Shown: positions 1 to 9,540, counted from the stretch's first letter. The stretch: 64,000 bases of DNA from Borrelia persica No12 (GCF_000500045.1 NZ_AYOT01000223.1:1-64000); one strand, 5' to 3'. Program-made: numbers and translations. Notes: generated from the sequence alone by a model not told the origin.

Positions 1-57
1 TTGTAATTATCATTGAAATTGTCATAGAATAATTTTATAAGTTTTGTATTATTAGGA

Positions 58-73
58 TGTTCCACGTAGAACA
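58..73. promoter_or_regulatory. parS centromere site 1 (imperfect)
   Basis: TGTTCCACGTAGAACA differs from a perfect palindrome at one position (TA instead of TG in the right half). It matches the widespread bacterial parS consensus in layout (TGTTNCACGTGNAACA) and lies beside parB, so ParB loading here is expected. Confidence 0.85.
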
Positions 74-155
74 TTCTTTTTTTTGTGGTTGTGATTTTAA
101 TTGTAATTATCATTGCAGTTGTCATGGAATAACTTTGTAAAATTTTGTATTATTA

Positions 156-177
156 GGATGTTCCACGTGGAACATCC
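156..177. promoter_or_regulatory. parS centromere site 2 (perfect 22-bp palindrome)
   Basis: The 16-bp core TGTTCCACGTGGAACA at 159-174 is perfectly palindromic. The symmetry extends three bases each side (GGA...TCC), giving 22 bp. It is followed by a run of nine T. It is the stronger of the two parS copies and sits about 85 bp upstream of the parB start. Confidence 0.9.
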
Positions 178-262
178 TTTTTTTTGTGGTTGTAATTCTA
201 ATTGGAGTTGTCATAGAACAACTTTATAAAATTTTGTATTATTACAGGAGGGTTTTGATAAA

Positions 263-1045
263 ATGGATGAAGTTTTAAAAATTATAGATATAAATCTTTT
301 AGATATAGATAAATCACAGCCTAGAAAGTCTATTAATCTTGCTGAGCTTGAAGAATTAAGTATCTCTATAAAAGAAAATGGGATATTGCAACCTATTGTT
401 GTTTATCCTAATAATAGTAGGTATAACCTAATAATAGGGGAGAGAAGATTTAGGGCTGCTAAACTGGCAGGTATGAAACGGGTTCCTGTGATAGAGATAG
501 AGCCTTCTAGGCGAAATAAAGATTTTATGTCCTTAATTGAAAATATTCAACGGGAAAATTTAACTCCTGTTGAAGAAGCATATGCTTATAAAAATCTTAT
601 GGACAAGCATGCTTTAACTCAAAAAGCCTTATCTGAAAAAATAGGTAAAAATAGATCTCATGTTGCCAATTTGGTTAGAATTTTAGAGCTTGAACAAGAG
701 ATATTAAATTCTTTGCATAAAAAAGAAATATCATTGGGGCATGCTAAAGTTTTATTGTCACTAAAGGATAGTCAAGATAGATATGCTCTTTATCTTTTAA
801 TCATTAAAAAAAAATTGTCTGTTAGAGATGCAGAGAATTATGTTAAAAATTTTTATAAGGCTGTCAGTGATAAATCAGAAATTTCTAGAGATCCTTTTTT
901 AAATAGCATTAAGGAATTTTTAATAAGTAGAATACAAACTAAAATAAGTATTAAAGGAAGTAAGGAAAAAGGGAAAATAGAAATAAGTTATTTTACATCT
1001 TCTGATTTAAAGAGAATTATTTCTATTTTTGAGAATATTAGGTAA
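263..1045 (+). CDS. parB: ParB chromosome partitioning protein
   Basis: ParB/Spo0J-family centromere-binding CTPase, 260 aa. The N-terminal domain carries the GERRFRAAK nucleotide-binding motif near residue 60-70 and a conserved ENIQRENLTPVEEA segment. A helix-turn-helix follows (LTQKALSEKIGKNRSHVANLVR, about residues 117-138), then a C-terminal dimerisation region. The ATG is preceded by AGGAGG at 246-251. Two parS sites lie within 205 bp upstream. Its 3' end overlaps the convergent parZ by 39 bp. Length and motifs are normal for the family. It should load at parS and spread on origin-proximal DNA, with ParA and ParZ as likely partners. Confidence 0.95.
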   Translation: MDEVLKIIDINLLDIDKSQPRKSINLAELEELSISIKENGILQPIVVYPNNSRYNLIIGERRFRAAKLAGMKRVPVIEIEPSRRNKDFMSLIENIQRENLTPVEEAYAYKNLMDKHALTQKALSEKIGKNRSHVANLVRILELEQEILNSLHKKEISLGHAKVLLSLKDSQDRYALYLLIIKKKLSVRDAENYVKNFYKAVSDKSEISRDPFLNSIKEFLISRIQTKISIKGSKEKGKIEISYFTSSDLKRIISIFENIR

Positions 1046-1726
1046 TTTTTTTATATTATTTATTTTTTGTTGTATTTCTTTTAAAATGAGCATAAATTCT
1101 TTTTTGTTTTTTATCTTGTCTATATCACTGTTTTTAATTTTTTCTAATTCTTCTAAAAGCGATTTTATTAATTTGATAATGTCTTCTTTTTTAAATTGAA
1201 TTTTTGTATTATTTTGATTGTTATTATCTTTTTGATTGCGTAATTTAAATTCTTTTAAAGTTTTTATCTTTCCATTAAGAACTTCCATTTTTAGATCAGT
1301 AGGACACGATTTTTTAGAAATCTCATACGATAGTGATAGTGGTAGATTTTTTATTATTAATTGCTTGTCGGAATTTTCGACAAGCAACTCATATCGGGAA
1401 ATTAATGAATAAACTTTGTCTTTTTTAAATCCCATGCTAGTAAACCATTTATAAAAAAGGCCGTCATGTTGATTATTTCCACGTAGTGTCTCTTGTGCTT
1501 CTTTTAATATTCTTCCGATTTCTGTGTATGTATTGTTAAATATATGAAAGATTTCGTATTGTTTCTTTTTTAAAAAATCGGCCGTTTCTTTATCTAATTT
1601 TTCATATTGAAAATTTTTCTTTTGAATGACTATTAATTCTTGTTTAGTTAAAGTGTTTTCATCTTTTTCATGTTTATTTAATTTTTGGCCCATTAAAGCC
1701 ATTAAAGTATCTAAATTATCTGACAT
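1007..1726 (-). CDS. parZ: ParZ-like chromosome segregation protein
   Basis: A 239-aa lysine-rich protein directly downstream of parA and overlapping it by 11 bp. I choose the ATG at 1726, four codons inside a possible TTG start, because GAAGGT lies just ahead of it. Residues about 60-110 (TEIGRILKEAQE ... FKKDKVYSLISRYELL) resemble the DUF3102 / small DNA-binding pattern seen near partition genes. The C-terminal third is predicted coiled coil. By position (parA neighbour, convergent with parB) it matches BB0432, described in B. burgdorferi as ParZ, a centromere-binding protein that works with ParA. The assignment rests on synteny and general character, not a full alignment. Confidence 0.75.
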   Translation of the reverse strand: MSDNLDTLMALMGQKLNKHEKDENTLTKQELIVIQKKNFQYEKLDKETADFLKKKQYEIFHIFNNTYTEIGRILKEAQETLRGNNQHDGLFYKWFTSMGFKKDKVYSLISRYELLVENSDKQLIIKNLPLSLSYEISKKSCPTDLKMEVLNGKIKTLKEFKLRNQKDNNNQNNTKIQFKKEDIIKLIKSLLEELEKIKNSDIDKIKNKKEFMLILKEIQQKINNIKKLPNILKNRNNSL

Positions 1727-2480
1727 TTTTACCTTCAATTTTTTTTATTATTTCTTTTGTAAGTGCTAAGAAATCTTTTGCAGCATTGCTTTCTTTATTA
1801 TATATGTATACTGGTATGTTTTTTTCTTGGGATTTAGAAATACTGATGTTTTTTCTTATCTTGGTATTTAAAAATTTGTCTTTAAATACTTTTTTTAATG
1901 AATCTATGTATTTTTCTTTACTTTTATTTCTAATATCATATTTATTGATGAATACCCCAGCAATTTCTAGATTGTTATTGATCTGTTTAACGGCACTGAT
2001 TGTGTCTAATAATAGATTAATTCCTTCAAATGCAAAAAATTCTGTTTCTATTGGTATTAAGAGGTATGTACTTGCAATAAGAGCATTTATTGTAAGTATT
2101 GATAGGGTAGGAGGACAATCAAGGATTATGAAATCATAATTGTCTTCTTCGTATTTTTTTAAAGCATTTTTTAGAAAATTTTCTCTTGCTATTTCGTGTA
2201 TTAATTCTTTTTCAAGTAATGCCAATTTTAGACTTGAAGGGATTATATCCAAATTGAAATTTCTGATAGGTGTGATTTTTTTCTTTTTGTAAATCAGTTC
2301 ATAACTTGAATTTGAGGTTTCTTTTTTTGAAACATTGACCCCACTACTGGTATTTCCTTGTGAATCAATGTCTATTAAAAGAGTTTTTTTATTAAGCAAT
2401 GTTATTGAATATGCTATGTTTATAGCACTAGTTGTTTTTCCAACACCACCTTTTTGATTAATAATGGATATTATTTTCAT
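1716..2480 (-). CDS. parA: ParA-family partition ATPase
   Basis: 254-aa ParA/Soj ATPase. The deviant Walker A motif KGGVGKTTSA is at residues about 10-19, the Walker A' aspartate in LLIDIDSQGN near 40, and Walker B in FIILDCPPTLS near 120. It should drive segregation of chromosome copies with its centromere-binding partners. It forms an overlapping two-gene unit with parZ on the minus strand and faces parB. The ribosome-binding site is weak (AAGAGAAA). A perfect 14-bp inverted repeat lies about 120 bp upstream. Confidence 0.95.
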   Translation of the reverse strand: MKIISIINQKGGVGKTTSAINIAYSITLLNKKTLLIDIDSQGNTSSGVNVSKKETSNSSYELIYKKKKITPIRNFNLDIIPSSLKLALLEKELIHEIARENFLKNALKKYEEDNYDFIILDCPPTLSILTINALIASTYLLIPIETEFFAFEGINLLLDTISAVKQINNNLEIAGVFINKYDIRNKSKEKYIDSLKKVFKDKFLNTKIRKNISISKSQEKNIPVYIYNKESNAAKDFLALTKEIIKKIEGKNVR

Positions 2481-2597
2481 ATAAATTTTCTCTTATTATT
2501 TATTTTGATAACATTTTATTGTAAAACATAAATAATAAAAATAATACTATGCTAAAAATTATTTCTAAATAATTAACTAATAAATTTAATGATATTT

Positions 2598-2636
2598 ACA
2601 ATTTAGACATTTAGATTGATTTAATGTCTAAATTGT
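2598..2636. repeat. Perfect 14-bp inverted repeat upstream of parA
   Basis: ACAATTTAGACATT at 2598-2611 is the exact reverse complement of AATGTCTAAATTGT at 2623-2636, with an 11-nt AT spacer. It lies between the end of the YigZ-family gene and parA, both on the minus strand. No clear T-run follows on either strand, so it is not a typical intrinsic terminator. An operator or partition-protein site is possible. Confidence 0.7.
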
Positions 2637-2683
2637 GATAAAATTGTATGGGTAGATTGTAAATTAATTTAATATACGGAAAC

Positions 2684-3262
2684 TTATATGAGTGAGTTTT
2701 CTTGTAAAAATGCAAGAATATTATTTTTGTGTTTTGTGTTAAATTCTATTTTAGTGTTTATTTTATCTAAAAAGTTTGCATCTATAATTTTAATTCCCAT
2801 TTTGTTTTGCATGCGTGTTAGTAAATTGTATTGATTGTAATTGAGATTAAGAGATACTGTTTCAGTTGTTTCCTTTTCTATTAAATTTGCTTTGTTTATT
2901 ACTTCATATGCTGATTTAGAGTATGCTCTGCTTAGGCCTTGTTTTCCAAGTAGAGTGCCACCAAAATACCGTACTGTAAGTATAAGAGTATCTGTTAAAT
3001 TTTTGTTTAATATGGCATCTAAAGTAGGTTTGCCAGCTGTAAGTTTGGGCTCTTTGTCATCGCTCATACCATTCATAAATGAGTTTGAGTTACCAATTCT
3101 AAATCCATAAACTACATGAGTTGCTGTTTTAAATTTTAATTTGTATTCTTTTAATATTTTATTTATTTCTTCTCTTTTCTCTACATGGAAAATGTATGAT
3201 AAGAAAATTGATCTCTTTACTTCAATTTTTGAATAAATATTTTCTTTAGGAATTAGCATCAT
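2684..3262 (-). CDS. YigZ/IMPACT-family protein
   Basis: 192 aa. The N-terminal IMPACT domain shows the hallmark strings SDDKEPKLTAGKPTL (about residues 67-81) and VRYFGGTLLGKQGLSRAYSKSA (about 97-118), both highly conserved in YigZ proteins. A C-terminal DUF1949-like region follows. The biochemical role of bacterial YigZ is poorly defined; eukaryotic IMPACT proteins bind Gcn1. It appears monocistronic, about 200 bp upstream of parA on the same strand. The first two codons are both ATG, so the start is uncertain by one codon. Confidence 0.85.
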   Translation of the reverse strand: MMLIPKENIYSKIEVKRSIFLSYIFHVEKREEINKILKEYKLKFKTATHVVYGFRIGNSNSFMNGMSDDKEPKLTAGKPTLDAILNKNLTDTLILTVRYFGGTLLGKQGLSRAYSKSAYEVINKANLIEKETTETVSLNLNYNQYNLLTRMQNKMGIKIIDANFLDKINTKIEFNTKHKNNILAFLQENSLI

Positions 3263-3379
3263 CTAATTTAATAATATATCATCTTTTTTATGTTGAAGTA
3301 TTTTTAATTTATGTATATTATTAATAAGGATTATTTTTTTAAAGAAATTTTGGGTTCAAGTGTTTAAGAGGGTTTTATA

Positions 3380-3769
3380 ATGATATCAGGCTTAAATCCT
3401 ACATTGAGGTTGTTTAAAGAACATAGAATACTTTACTCTAATATGGAGAGGGGTTTAAAACCTCTTTTAGAGGTTGATAATTTTATTAATAAATACATTC
3501 AAAATAAAGAAGGTTTAGAGATTTATGACAAAGTTGTAGGCAAGGCAGCCGCTGTTATTATTTATAATATTGGGTTTCAAAATGTTCAAGCAGGTGTTAT
3601 TTCACAGCCAGCTAAAGATTTTTTGGAAAGTAGAGGAGTAAAGGTAAGTTTTAAGAAACTGGTAGAAAAAATAAATGATAAGACTGAAAACTTAATTGAA
3701 AGTTTGGAAAATCCAGAAGAAGTGTATAAATACCTCATTAAAAGAGGAATTATTGTAAGTAATTTTTAG
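3380..3769 (+). CDS. DUF1893-like conserved protein
   Basis: 129 aa. The segment VVGKAAAVIIYNIGFQNVQAGVISQPAKDFLESRGVKV (residues about 48-85) resembles the DUF1893 family, whose structurally known member TM1506 has a cytidine-deaminase-like fold. No classic deaminase zinc motif (HxE/PCxxC) is present, so catalytic activity cannot be claimed. A ribosome-binding site (AGAGGG) precedes the ATG. It converges with the small membrane protein downstream. Cytoplasmic, with no signal peptide. Confidence 0.65.
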   Translation: MISGLNPTLRLFKEHRILYSNMERGLKPLLEVDNFINKYIQNKEGLEIYDKVVGKAAAVIIYNIGFQNVQAGVISQPAKDFLESRGVKVSFKKLVEKINDKTENLIESLENPEEVYKYLIKRGIIVSNF

Positions 3770-3778
3770 GTTTGAATT

Positions 3779-4099
3779 TTATTTACTCTTTGTTTTAGAA
3801 TATATAGAAAGGATTAATCCTATGTTGTATATTAACATTAATAGGCTTCCCCAACTTAAGTAAAAATTTTCCTTTTCATAATCAAAAAGCCATATTCCCG
3901 AATAAGTTCCCAAGAATCCTCCGATTGCAGAGGTAAGCATAATTATATTTGGACTTATTGTGTGTTTAATAATTTGAGTCTTACCATCTTGAATAGTTTG
4001 TTTTTCAGAAAATTTACTGTCAATGAAAACCATAGCAAGTCCAGCAAGTGTGATACATAGAAAATAGATTATGAATATCTTTTTAACAAGTTTTAACAT
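3779..4099 (-). CDS. Small membrane protein (DUF1294-like?)
   Basis: 106 aa with three hydrophobic segments, near residues 8-26, 53-72 and 80-98. The middle of the protein (SAIGGFLGTYSGIWLFDYEKENFYLSWG) has the GGxxG...F.Y/HK layout of DUF1294 membrane proteins, but the match is weak. Function unknown. It is transcribed divergently from rsmI across a 255-bp AT-rich interval and ends 9 bp from the convergent DUF1893-like gene. Confidence 0.6.
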   Translation of the reverse strand: MLKLVKKIFIIYFLCITLAGLAMVFIDSKFSEKQTIQDGKTQIIKHTISPNIIMLTSAIGGFLGTYSGIWLFDYEKENFYLSWGSLLMLIYNIGLILSIYSKTKSK

Positions 4100-4354
4100 A
4101 AAACCCTACCGCCTCTTAGCTTTCGATTGTTAAATTTAAGTAACAATATAAATATAACATAAAAATAAATATTTTCTTATATAGGTATATGAAAACTATG
4201 TATTTTTATTACAGTGTATATATTTTACGGATAATTAAGTTTATATTTGATTTTTTGCAAATTGGCTTTTATTGAGTATTAAATATTATTATTAGACAGT
4301 ATTAAATTAATTTAGTTCTTATAGATTGATATATCAAATTTTGAAGGAGATTAT

Positions 4355-5029
4355 GTGTTATATATTGTGGGAACACCTATAGGTAATTTAGGTGATATTA
4401 CATACCGTGCAATTGATATTTTAAAGTTGGTTGATGTTATATTTGCTGAGGATACAAGAGTTGCTAGAAAGCTTTTATCGCATTATGGTATCGTTAAAAA
4501 ATTAATTTCTTGTAATGCGATAACAGAACATAGGCGAATTGGTTTATTGTTGAGTTATTTGTCTGATGGAAAAATTGTGGCTTTTATTAGTGATGCGGGA
4601 ACTCCTTGTCTTAGTGATCCTGGTAGTTTGCTTGTTGATGCAGCTTTGCAAAACGGGTATAAAATTTGTCCTATTCCGGGTATTAGTTCTTTTAATACAA
4701 TCATTAGTGTTAATCCTTTTAAAGACAAAGTTATAGTGTTTGAAGGTTTTTTGCCGAATAAAGGAGTTAAAAGGGTAAAGAGAATTGAAGAGCTTTATTG
4801 CAGAGGAGATGCATTTATTTTGCTTGAGTCTAGTCATAGAATTTTGAAATTATTGTATGAGATTTCTTTGGTGGATTTAAATGCCAATGTTCTTGTTGGT
4901 CGTGAAATGACTAAGTTGTATGAAGAATATAAAATTGGTAAGCCTTTGGAGTTGAGAGAATATTTTGAAATGCATAATAAAAATAAAGGAGAATTTACAG
5001 TTTTGATTAGTAGAAAATCTAAAAGCTAA
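4355..5029 (+). CDS. rsmI: 16S rRNA 2'-O-ribose C1402 methyltransferase RsmI
   Basis: 224 aa, tetrapyrrole-methylase fold. Diagnostic strings are YIVGTPIGNLGDITYRAI at the N-terminus, FAEDTRVARKLLSHYGI near 30-46 and FISDAGTPCLSDPG near 75-90. It uses SAM to methylate the ribose of 16S C1402. The start is GTG, preceded by AAGGAGA with short spacing. It is somewhat shorter than E. coli RsmI (286 aa) and lacks the extended C-terminal domain. It lies immediately upstream of the 16S gene on the same strand, with a 325-bp gap that holds the rRNA promoter. Confidence 0.93.
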   Translation: MLYIVGTPIGNLGDITYRAIDILKLVDVIFAEDTRVARKLLSHYGIVKKLISCNAITEHRRIGLLLSYLSDGKIVAFISDAGTPCLSDPGSLLVDAALQNGYKICPIPGISSFNTIISVNPFKDKVIVFEGFLPNKGVKRVKRIEELYCRGDAFILLESSHRILKLLYEISLVDLNANVLVGREMTKLYEEYKIGKPLELREYFEMHNKNKGEFTVLISRKSKS

Positions 5030-5218
5030 TATTATTTTTGATTTTTTTATAAATAAATGATTTTAAATGACTTTATGTATTAATTTTTTGCAAAAATGTA
5101 TTTGTGTTTGGTTGATATTTTAAACATTGATTGAGTGTTTGCTGGTGATTGATGGAGTTTGTATAACATGATAATATTCTTTCTTTAAGTAATGATGTAA
5201 AAAAATAAAGATTAAGTA

Positions 5219-5245
5219 TTGACAAAGAATAGAGTATGTTATAAA
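5219..5245 (+). promoter_or_regulatory. Probable 16S rRNA promoter
   Basis: TTGACA at 5219-5224 and TATAAA at 5240-5245 are separated by 15 bp, shorter than the ideal 17. Initiation near 5252 would give a leader of about 100 nt that includes the 5' processing arm. The box sequences are seen directly; promoter function is inferred. Confidence 0.65.
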
Positions 5246-5282
5246 GTAGTATGAGTTGATATTAAAAATTGGCAGAGAAGAG

Positions 5283-6943
<1,661 letters not shown>

Positions 6944-6965
6944 GTTTTCTTAAATGCCATTTTTT

Positions 6966-7040
6966 GGGGGTTTAGCTCAGTTGGTTTAGAGCATCGGCTT
7001 TGCAAGCCGGGGGTCAAGGGTTCGAGTCCCTTAACCTCCA
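6966..7040 (+). tRNA. tRNA-Ala (TGC)
   Basis: Full cloverleaf: acceptor GGGGGTT/AACCTCC, D-arm GCTC/GAGC, anticodon stem TCGGC/GCCGG with loop TTTGCAA (anticodon TGC), and T-arm AAGGG-TTCGAGT-CCCTT. CCA is not encoded beyond the discriminator A. It lies about 70 bp after 16S, so it is probably co-transcribed with it. Confidence 0.96.
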
Positions 7041-7069
7041 TTTGTTTTTAGGTCGAATAAATGGAGGTT
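7033..7069 (+). terminator. Intrinsic-terminator-like hairpin built on the tRNA-Ala 3' end
   Basis: AACCTCCATTT (7033-7043) pairs perfectly over 11 bp with AAATGGAGGTT (7059-7069), followed by TTGCTTTTTAG. The left arm is the 3' acceptor strand and discriminator of tRNA-Ala. It would end the 16S-tRNA-Ala transcript while competing with the tRNA acceptor stem. Confidence 0.65.
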
Positions 7070-7329
7070 TTGCTTTTTAGTATTGCTACGTGAGTTGTAT
7101 TCGATTTTAAAACTGTAGTAAAATCCATCAAATTTATTATAGTCTTTATCCTAGAATAAATTGTTTTTTATAATTTTTGTATATTATTCATTTTTATTTG
7201 TGTTCTTTAAGTAAGTTCGTGATTTTAAATATGCGTGTTAGTGCTTTGCTTTAACAAGCATTGAGCTTGAGCTTTGTCTTTAAAATATTTGATTATTGCT
7301 TAGATGGACCTTTATCGATTTTCATTGAT

Positions 7330-7403
7330 TGGGACCAGGAGGAGTTGAACCTCCGACCTCAGGTTTATCAGACCTGCGCTCTAACCACCTGAGCTATGAT
7401 CCC
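7330..7403 (-). tRNA. tRNA-Ile (GAT)
   Basis: On the minus strand the sequence folds as acceptor GGGATCA/TGGTCCC, D-arm GCTC/GAGC, anticodon stem CAGGT/ACCTG with loop CTGATAA (anticodon GAT), and T-arm GGAGG-TTCAACT-CCTCC. The discriminator is A, and CCA is not encoded. Unlike most bacterial rRNA spacers, it faces away from the 16S-tRNA-Ala transcript and so needs its own promoter upstream of 7403. Confidence 0.96.
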
Positions 7404-7585
7404 TTAAATGTTCTTATCCTATAAGATTCTATTGAACTTTATTAGATTTGTCAATATAAGATTTATTTTTCTATGATTTTATTTTTCTTGTGATAATGGT
7501 TTATTGTTGTCAAATTGTTATTTGACGTACGTTTTGATTATAAGAAATTTTGAATTTGATTTTTATTTTGTTTAGAATTGTATTA

Positions 7586-8140
7586 ATGAATAGAGAGTTT
7601 TTTATGCATGATGCTGTTATTGTTGCTAGATCTTTACTTGGACATTTATTAGTGAGGAAGATAGATGATAGAGAAATTGTGTCAAGGATTGTTGAAACAG
7701 AAGCGTATATGGGTGTTCTAGATAAAGCTTGTCATGCTTATGGTGGAAAAATAACGAATCGTACTGGTGCCATGTATAATATTGGCGGATATGCTTATAT
7801 TTATATGATCTATGGTATGTATTATATGTTAAATGTCGTGGCATCTGATGAGCATAATCCTCATGCTGTTTTAATAAGAGGAATTGAACCTATTTTGCCA
7901 AAAATTGACGGGGTATTGACTAATGGGCCTGGTAAACTTACCAAGTTTTTGAATATAGATTTAAGATTTAACAAAATAGATCTTTTGAGTAATAGTGAGC
8001 TTTTTTTAAGGAAGGGTTTATCTTTGGATTTTGAAATTTCATGTTCCAAAAGAATAAATGTTGATTATTCAGGTGAAGAGTATGCAAATAAACTTTGGAG
8101 ATTTTATATAAGAGGTAATAAATTTGTTTCTAAATATTAG
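7586..8140 (+). CDS. mag: 3-methyladenine DNA glycosylase (AAG/MPG type)
   Basis: 184 aa from the ATG at 7586. A TTG 12 codons earlier is possible but lacks family-like sequence. Family hallmarks are REFFMHDAVIVARSLLG at the N-terminus, RIVETEAYMGVLDKACHAYGG (catalytic glutamate in the ETEAY motif), GYAYIYMIYGMYYMLN and HAVLIRGIEPI. It removes alkylated purines such as 3-methyladenine from DNA. No strong ribosome-binding site is visible. It is a single gene in the rRNA spacer, divergent from tRNA-Ile and convergent with purB, which ends 11 bp away. Confidence 0.92.
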   Translation: MNREFFMHDAVIVARSLLGHLLVRKIDDREIVSRIVETEAYMGVLDKACHAYGGKITNRTGAMYNIGGYAYIYMIYGMYYMLNVVASDEHNPHAVLIRGIEPILPKIDGVLTNGPGKLTKFLNIDLRFNKIDLLSNSELFLRKGLSLDFEISCSKRINVDYSGEEYANKLWRFYIRGNKFVSKY

Positions 8141-8151
8141 TTTGATGATTA

Positions 8152-9540
8152 TTATTCAATAATAGGATCAATTGTTTCTTTTATAAAATCTTCAACTTGA
8201 GATGGTGCAAACCCTATATTGTTATTTGGATTTAAGATCTCCTCTATGTCTTTGGATGTTAATTTAAAACTTTCATCATTGAGGATTAATTGAATTAGAT
8301 TGTTTTCACTTATTCCTGAGTATAACTTTTCTTTTACTTGCATTGCATAATTTCTTATCTTTTCGTGTAAAATTTGTCTATCGCCACCATTTTTTGTTGC
8401 TTTCATTAGTATGTCTTCTGTCAATATAAATGGCATTTCTGTTTTAACATGTTTTTCAATTATTCGTTCATTTACCTTAATATTGTTAAATATTTTATTG
8501 AGTAATATCAAGATAGCATCAGCAGATAGAAAAGCTTGAGGAATATTGAGTCTTTTGCAGGCTGAATCGTCTAAAGTTCTCTCAAGCCATTGAGTTGTTG
8601 CTATAAATCCACCACTGGATTGTAGACTCATTATAAACTTGGCAAGTGAAGCTACTCTTTCGCTGTAGATAGGGTTTCTTTTATAGGGCATTGCTGATGA
8701 TCCTATTTGATGTTTTTCAAAATTTTCTTCGATTTCTTTAAGATGTTGCATGAATCTGATGTCATTTGTAATTTTATGTGCACTTTGAGCTAGATTGCTT
8801 AAAAAATTTAGTATTGATGAGTCAAATTTTCGATCGTAAATTTGACTAGTTATTTTGTAAACTTTTTCAAATCCCATTTTTTTTGCTAGATTAATATCTA
8901 GATCTTTTACTTTTTCAAAATTAGATAGGAATAATTCTTTAAAGCTACTTTGATTGCCAACTGTTCCCTTTACTCCTCTGAAACACATATTTGACATTAT
9001 GAATTTAAGTTCTCTAAAGTCAAAAACTAAACTTTGCAACCACAGACTACTTCTTTTTCCAAGAGTTGTTAGTTGTGCTTCTTGTAGATGTGTATATGCA
9101 AGTGTTGCTAGATCTTTGTATTTTATTGAGAATTGTTTTAAAATTTTTATTAATTGTATTAGTTTTTTTTCAATTAATAATAAAGCCTCTTTGATTTGGA
9201 TTAGATCTGTGTTATCCATTAAATATGCACTTGTAGTACCAAGATGTAAAATTTTTCTAGCATCCTTTCCAACTAAATCGGCATAAGCATAAAGATGTGC
9301 CATAACTTCATGTTGGAATTTTGCCTCATATTTTTCTACAAGTTTAAAGTCAATGTTTTCAATTTGTAGAAATAGTGCGTTAAGTTGGGTATTATTGATA
9401 TTTAGTCCCAATTCTTTTTGTACCAAAGCCAAGTTATACCATAGTTTTCTCCATGTGGTGTACTTAAATTTTGGTGAAAAAATGTAAAGCATTTCTTTGC
9501 TTGCATATCTTGATTTTAATGGGTTTAGGTATTGATCCAC
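8152..9540 (-). CDS. purB: Adenylosuccinate lyase
   Basis: 462 aa, fumarase/aspartase superfamily. The signature GSSAMPYKRNP is near residues 282-292, and the catalytic-histidine regions HEVMAH and TSAYLMDNTD / TLAYTHLQEAQLTT are present. It cleaves adenylosuccinate to AMP plus fumarate, and with Hpt and PurA it converts salvaged hypoxanthine to AMP. Its start overlaps the end of purA by 16 bp, so the two are translationally coupled. No de novo purine genes are seen nearby, consistent with a salvage rather than biosynthetic role. Confidence 0.96.
   Translation of the reverse strand: MDQYLNPLKSRYASKEMLYIFSPKFKYTTWRKLWYNLALVQKELGLNINNTQLNALFLQIENIDFKLVEKYEAKFQHEVMAHLYAYADLVGKDARKILHLGTTSAYLMDNTDLIQIKEALLLIEKKLIQLIKILKQFSIKYKDLATLAYTHLQEAQLTTLGKRSSLWLQSLVFDFRELKFIMSNMCFRGVKGTVGNQSSFKELFLSNFEKVKDLDINLAKKMGFEKVYKITSQIYDRKFDSSILNFLSNLAQSAHKITNDIRFMQHLKEIEENFEKHQIGSSAMPYKRNPIYSERVASLAKFIMSLQSSGGFIATTQWLERTLDDSACKRLNIPQAFLSADAILILLNKIFNNIKVNERIIEKHVKTEMPFILTEDILMKATKNGGDRQILHEKIRNYAMQVKEKLYSGISENNLIQLILNDESFKLTSKDIEEILNPNNNIGFAPSQVEDFIKETIDPIIE

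Larger units (their letters stand above)
1..244. repeat. ~100-bp tandem repeat, about 2.4 copies, carrying parS
   Basis: Unit 1 spans 1-100 and unit 2 about 101-202. A third, truncated copy runs from about 203 to 244 and stops just before the parB ribosome-binding site. Each unit has a TTGTCAT-containing AT-rich segment, then TTTTGTATTATTA. The first two units continue into a parS palindrome, a T-run and TTGTGGTTGT. The third copy loses the palindrome, and its TATTATTA runs straight into CAGGAGGG. The two parS sites are offset by 101 bp. Repeat and parS are directly visible; that the repeat arose by duplication of a centromere unit is inference. Confidence 0.85.

Noticed and set aside
7412-7426. 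Small hairpin TCTTAT-CCT-ATAAGA upstream of tRNA-Ile
   Set aside because: Six A/T-rich pairs are common by chance here; no clear promoter or terminator context.
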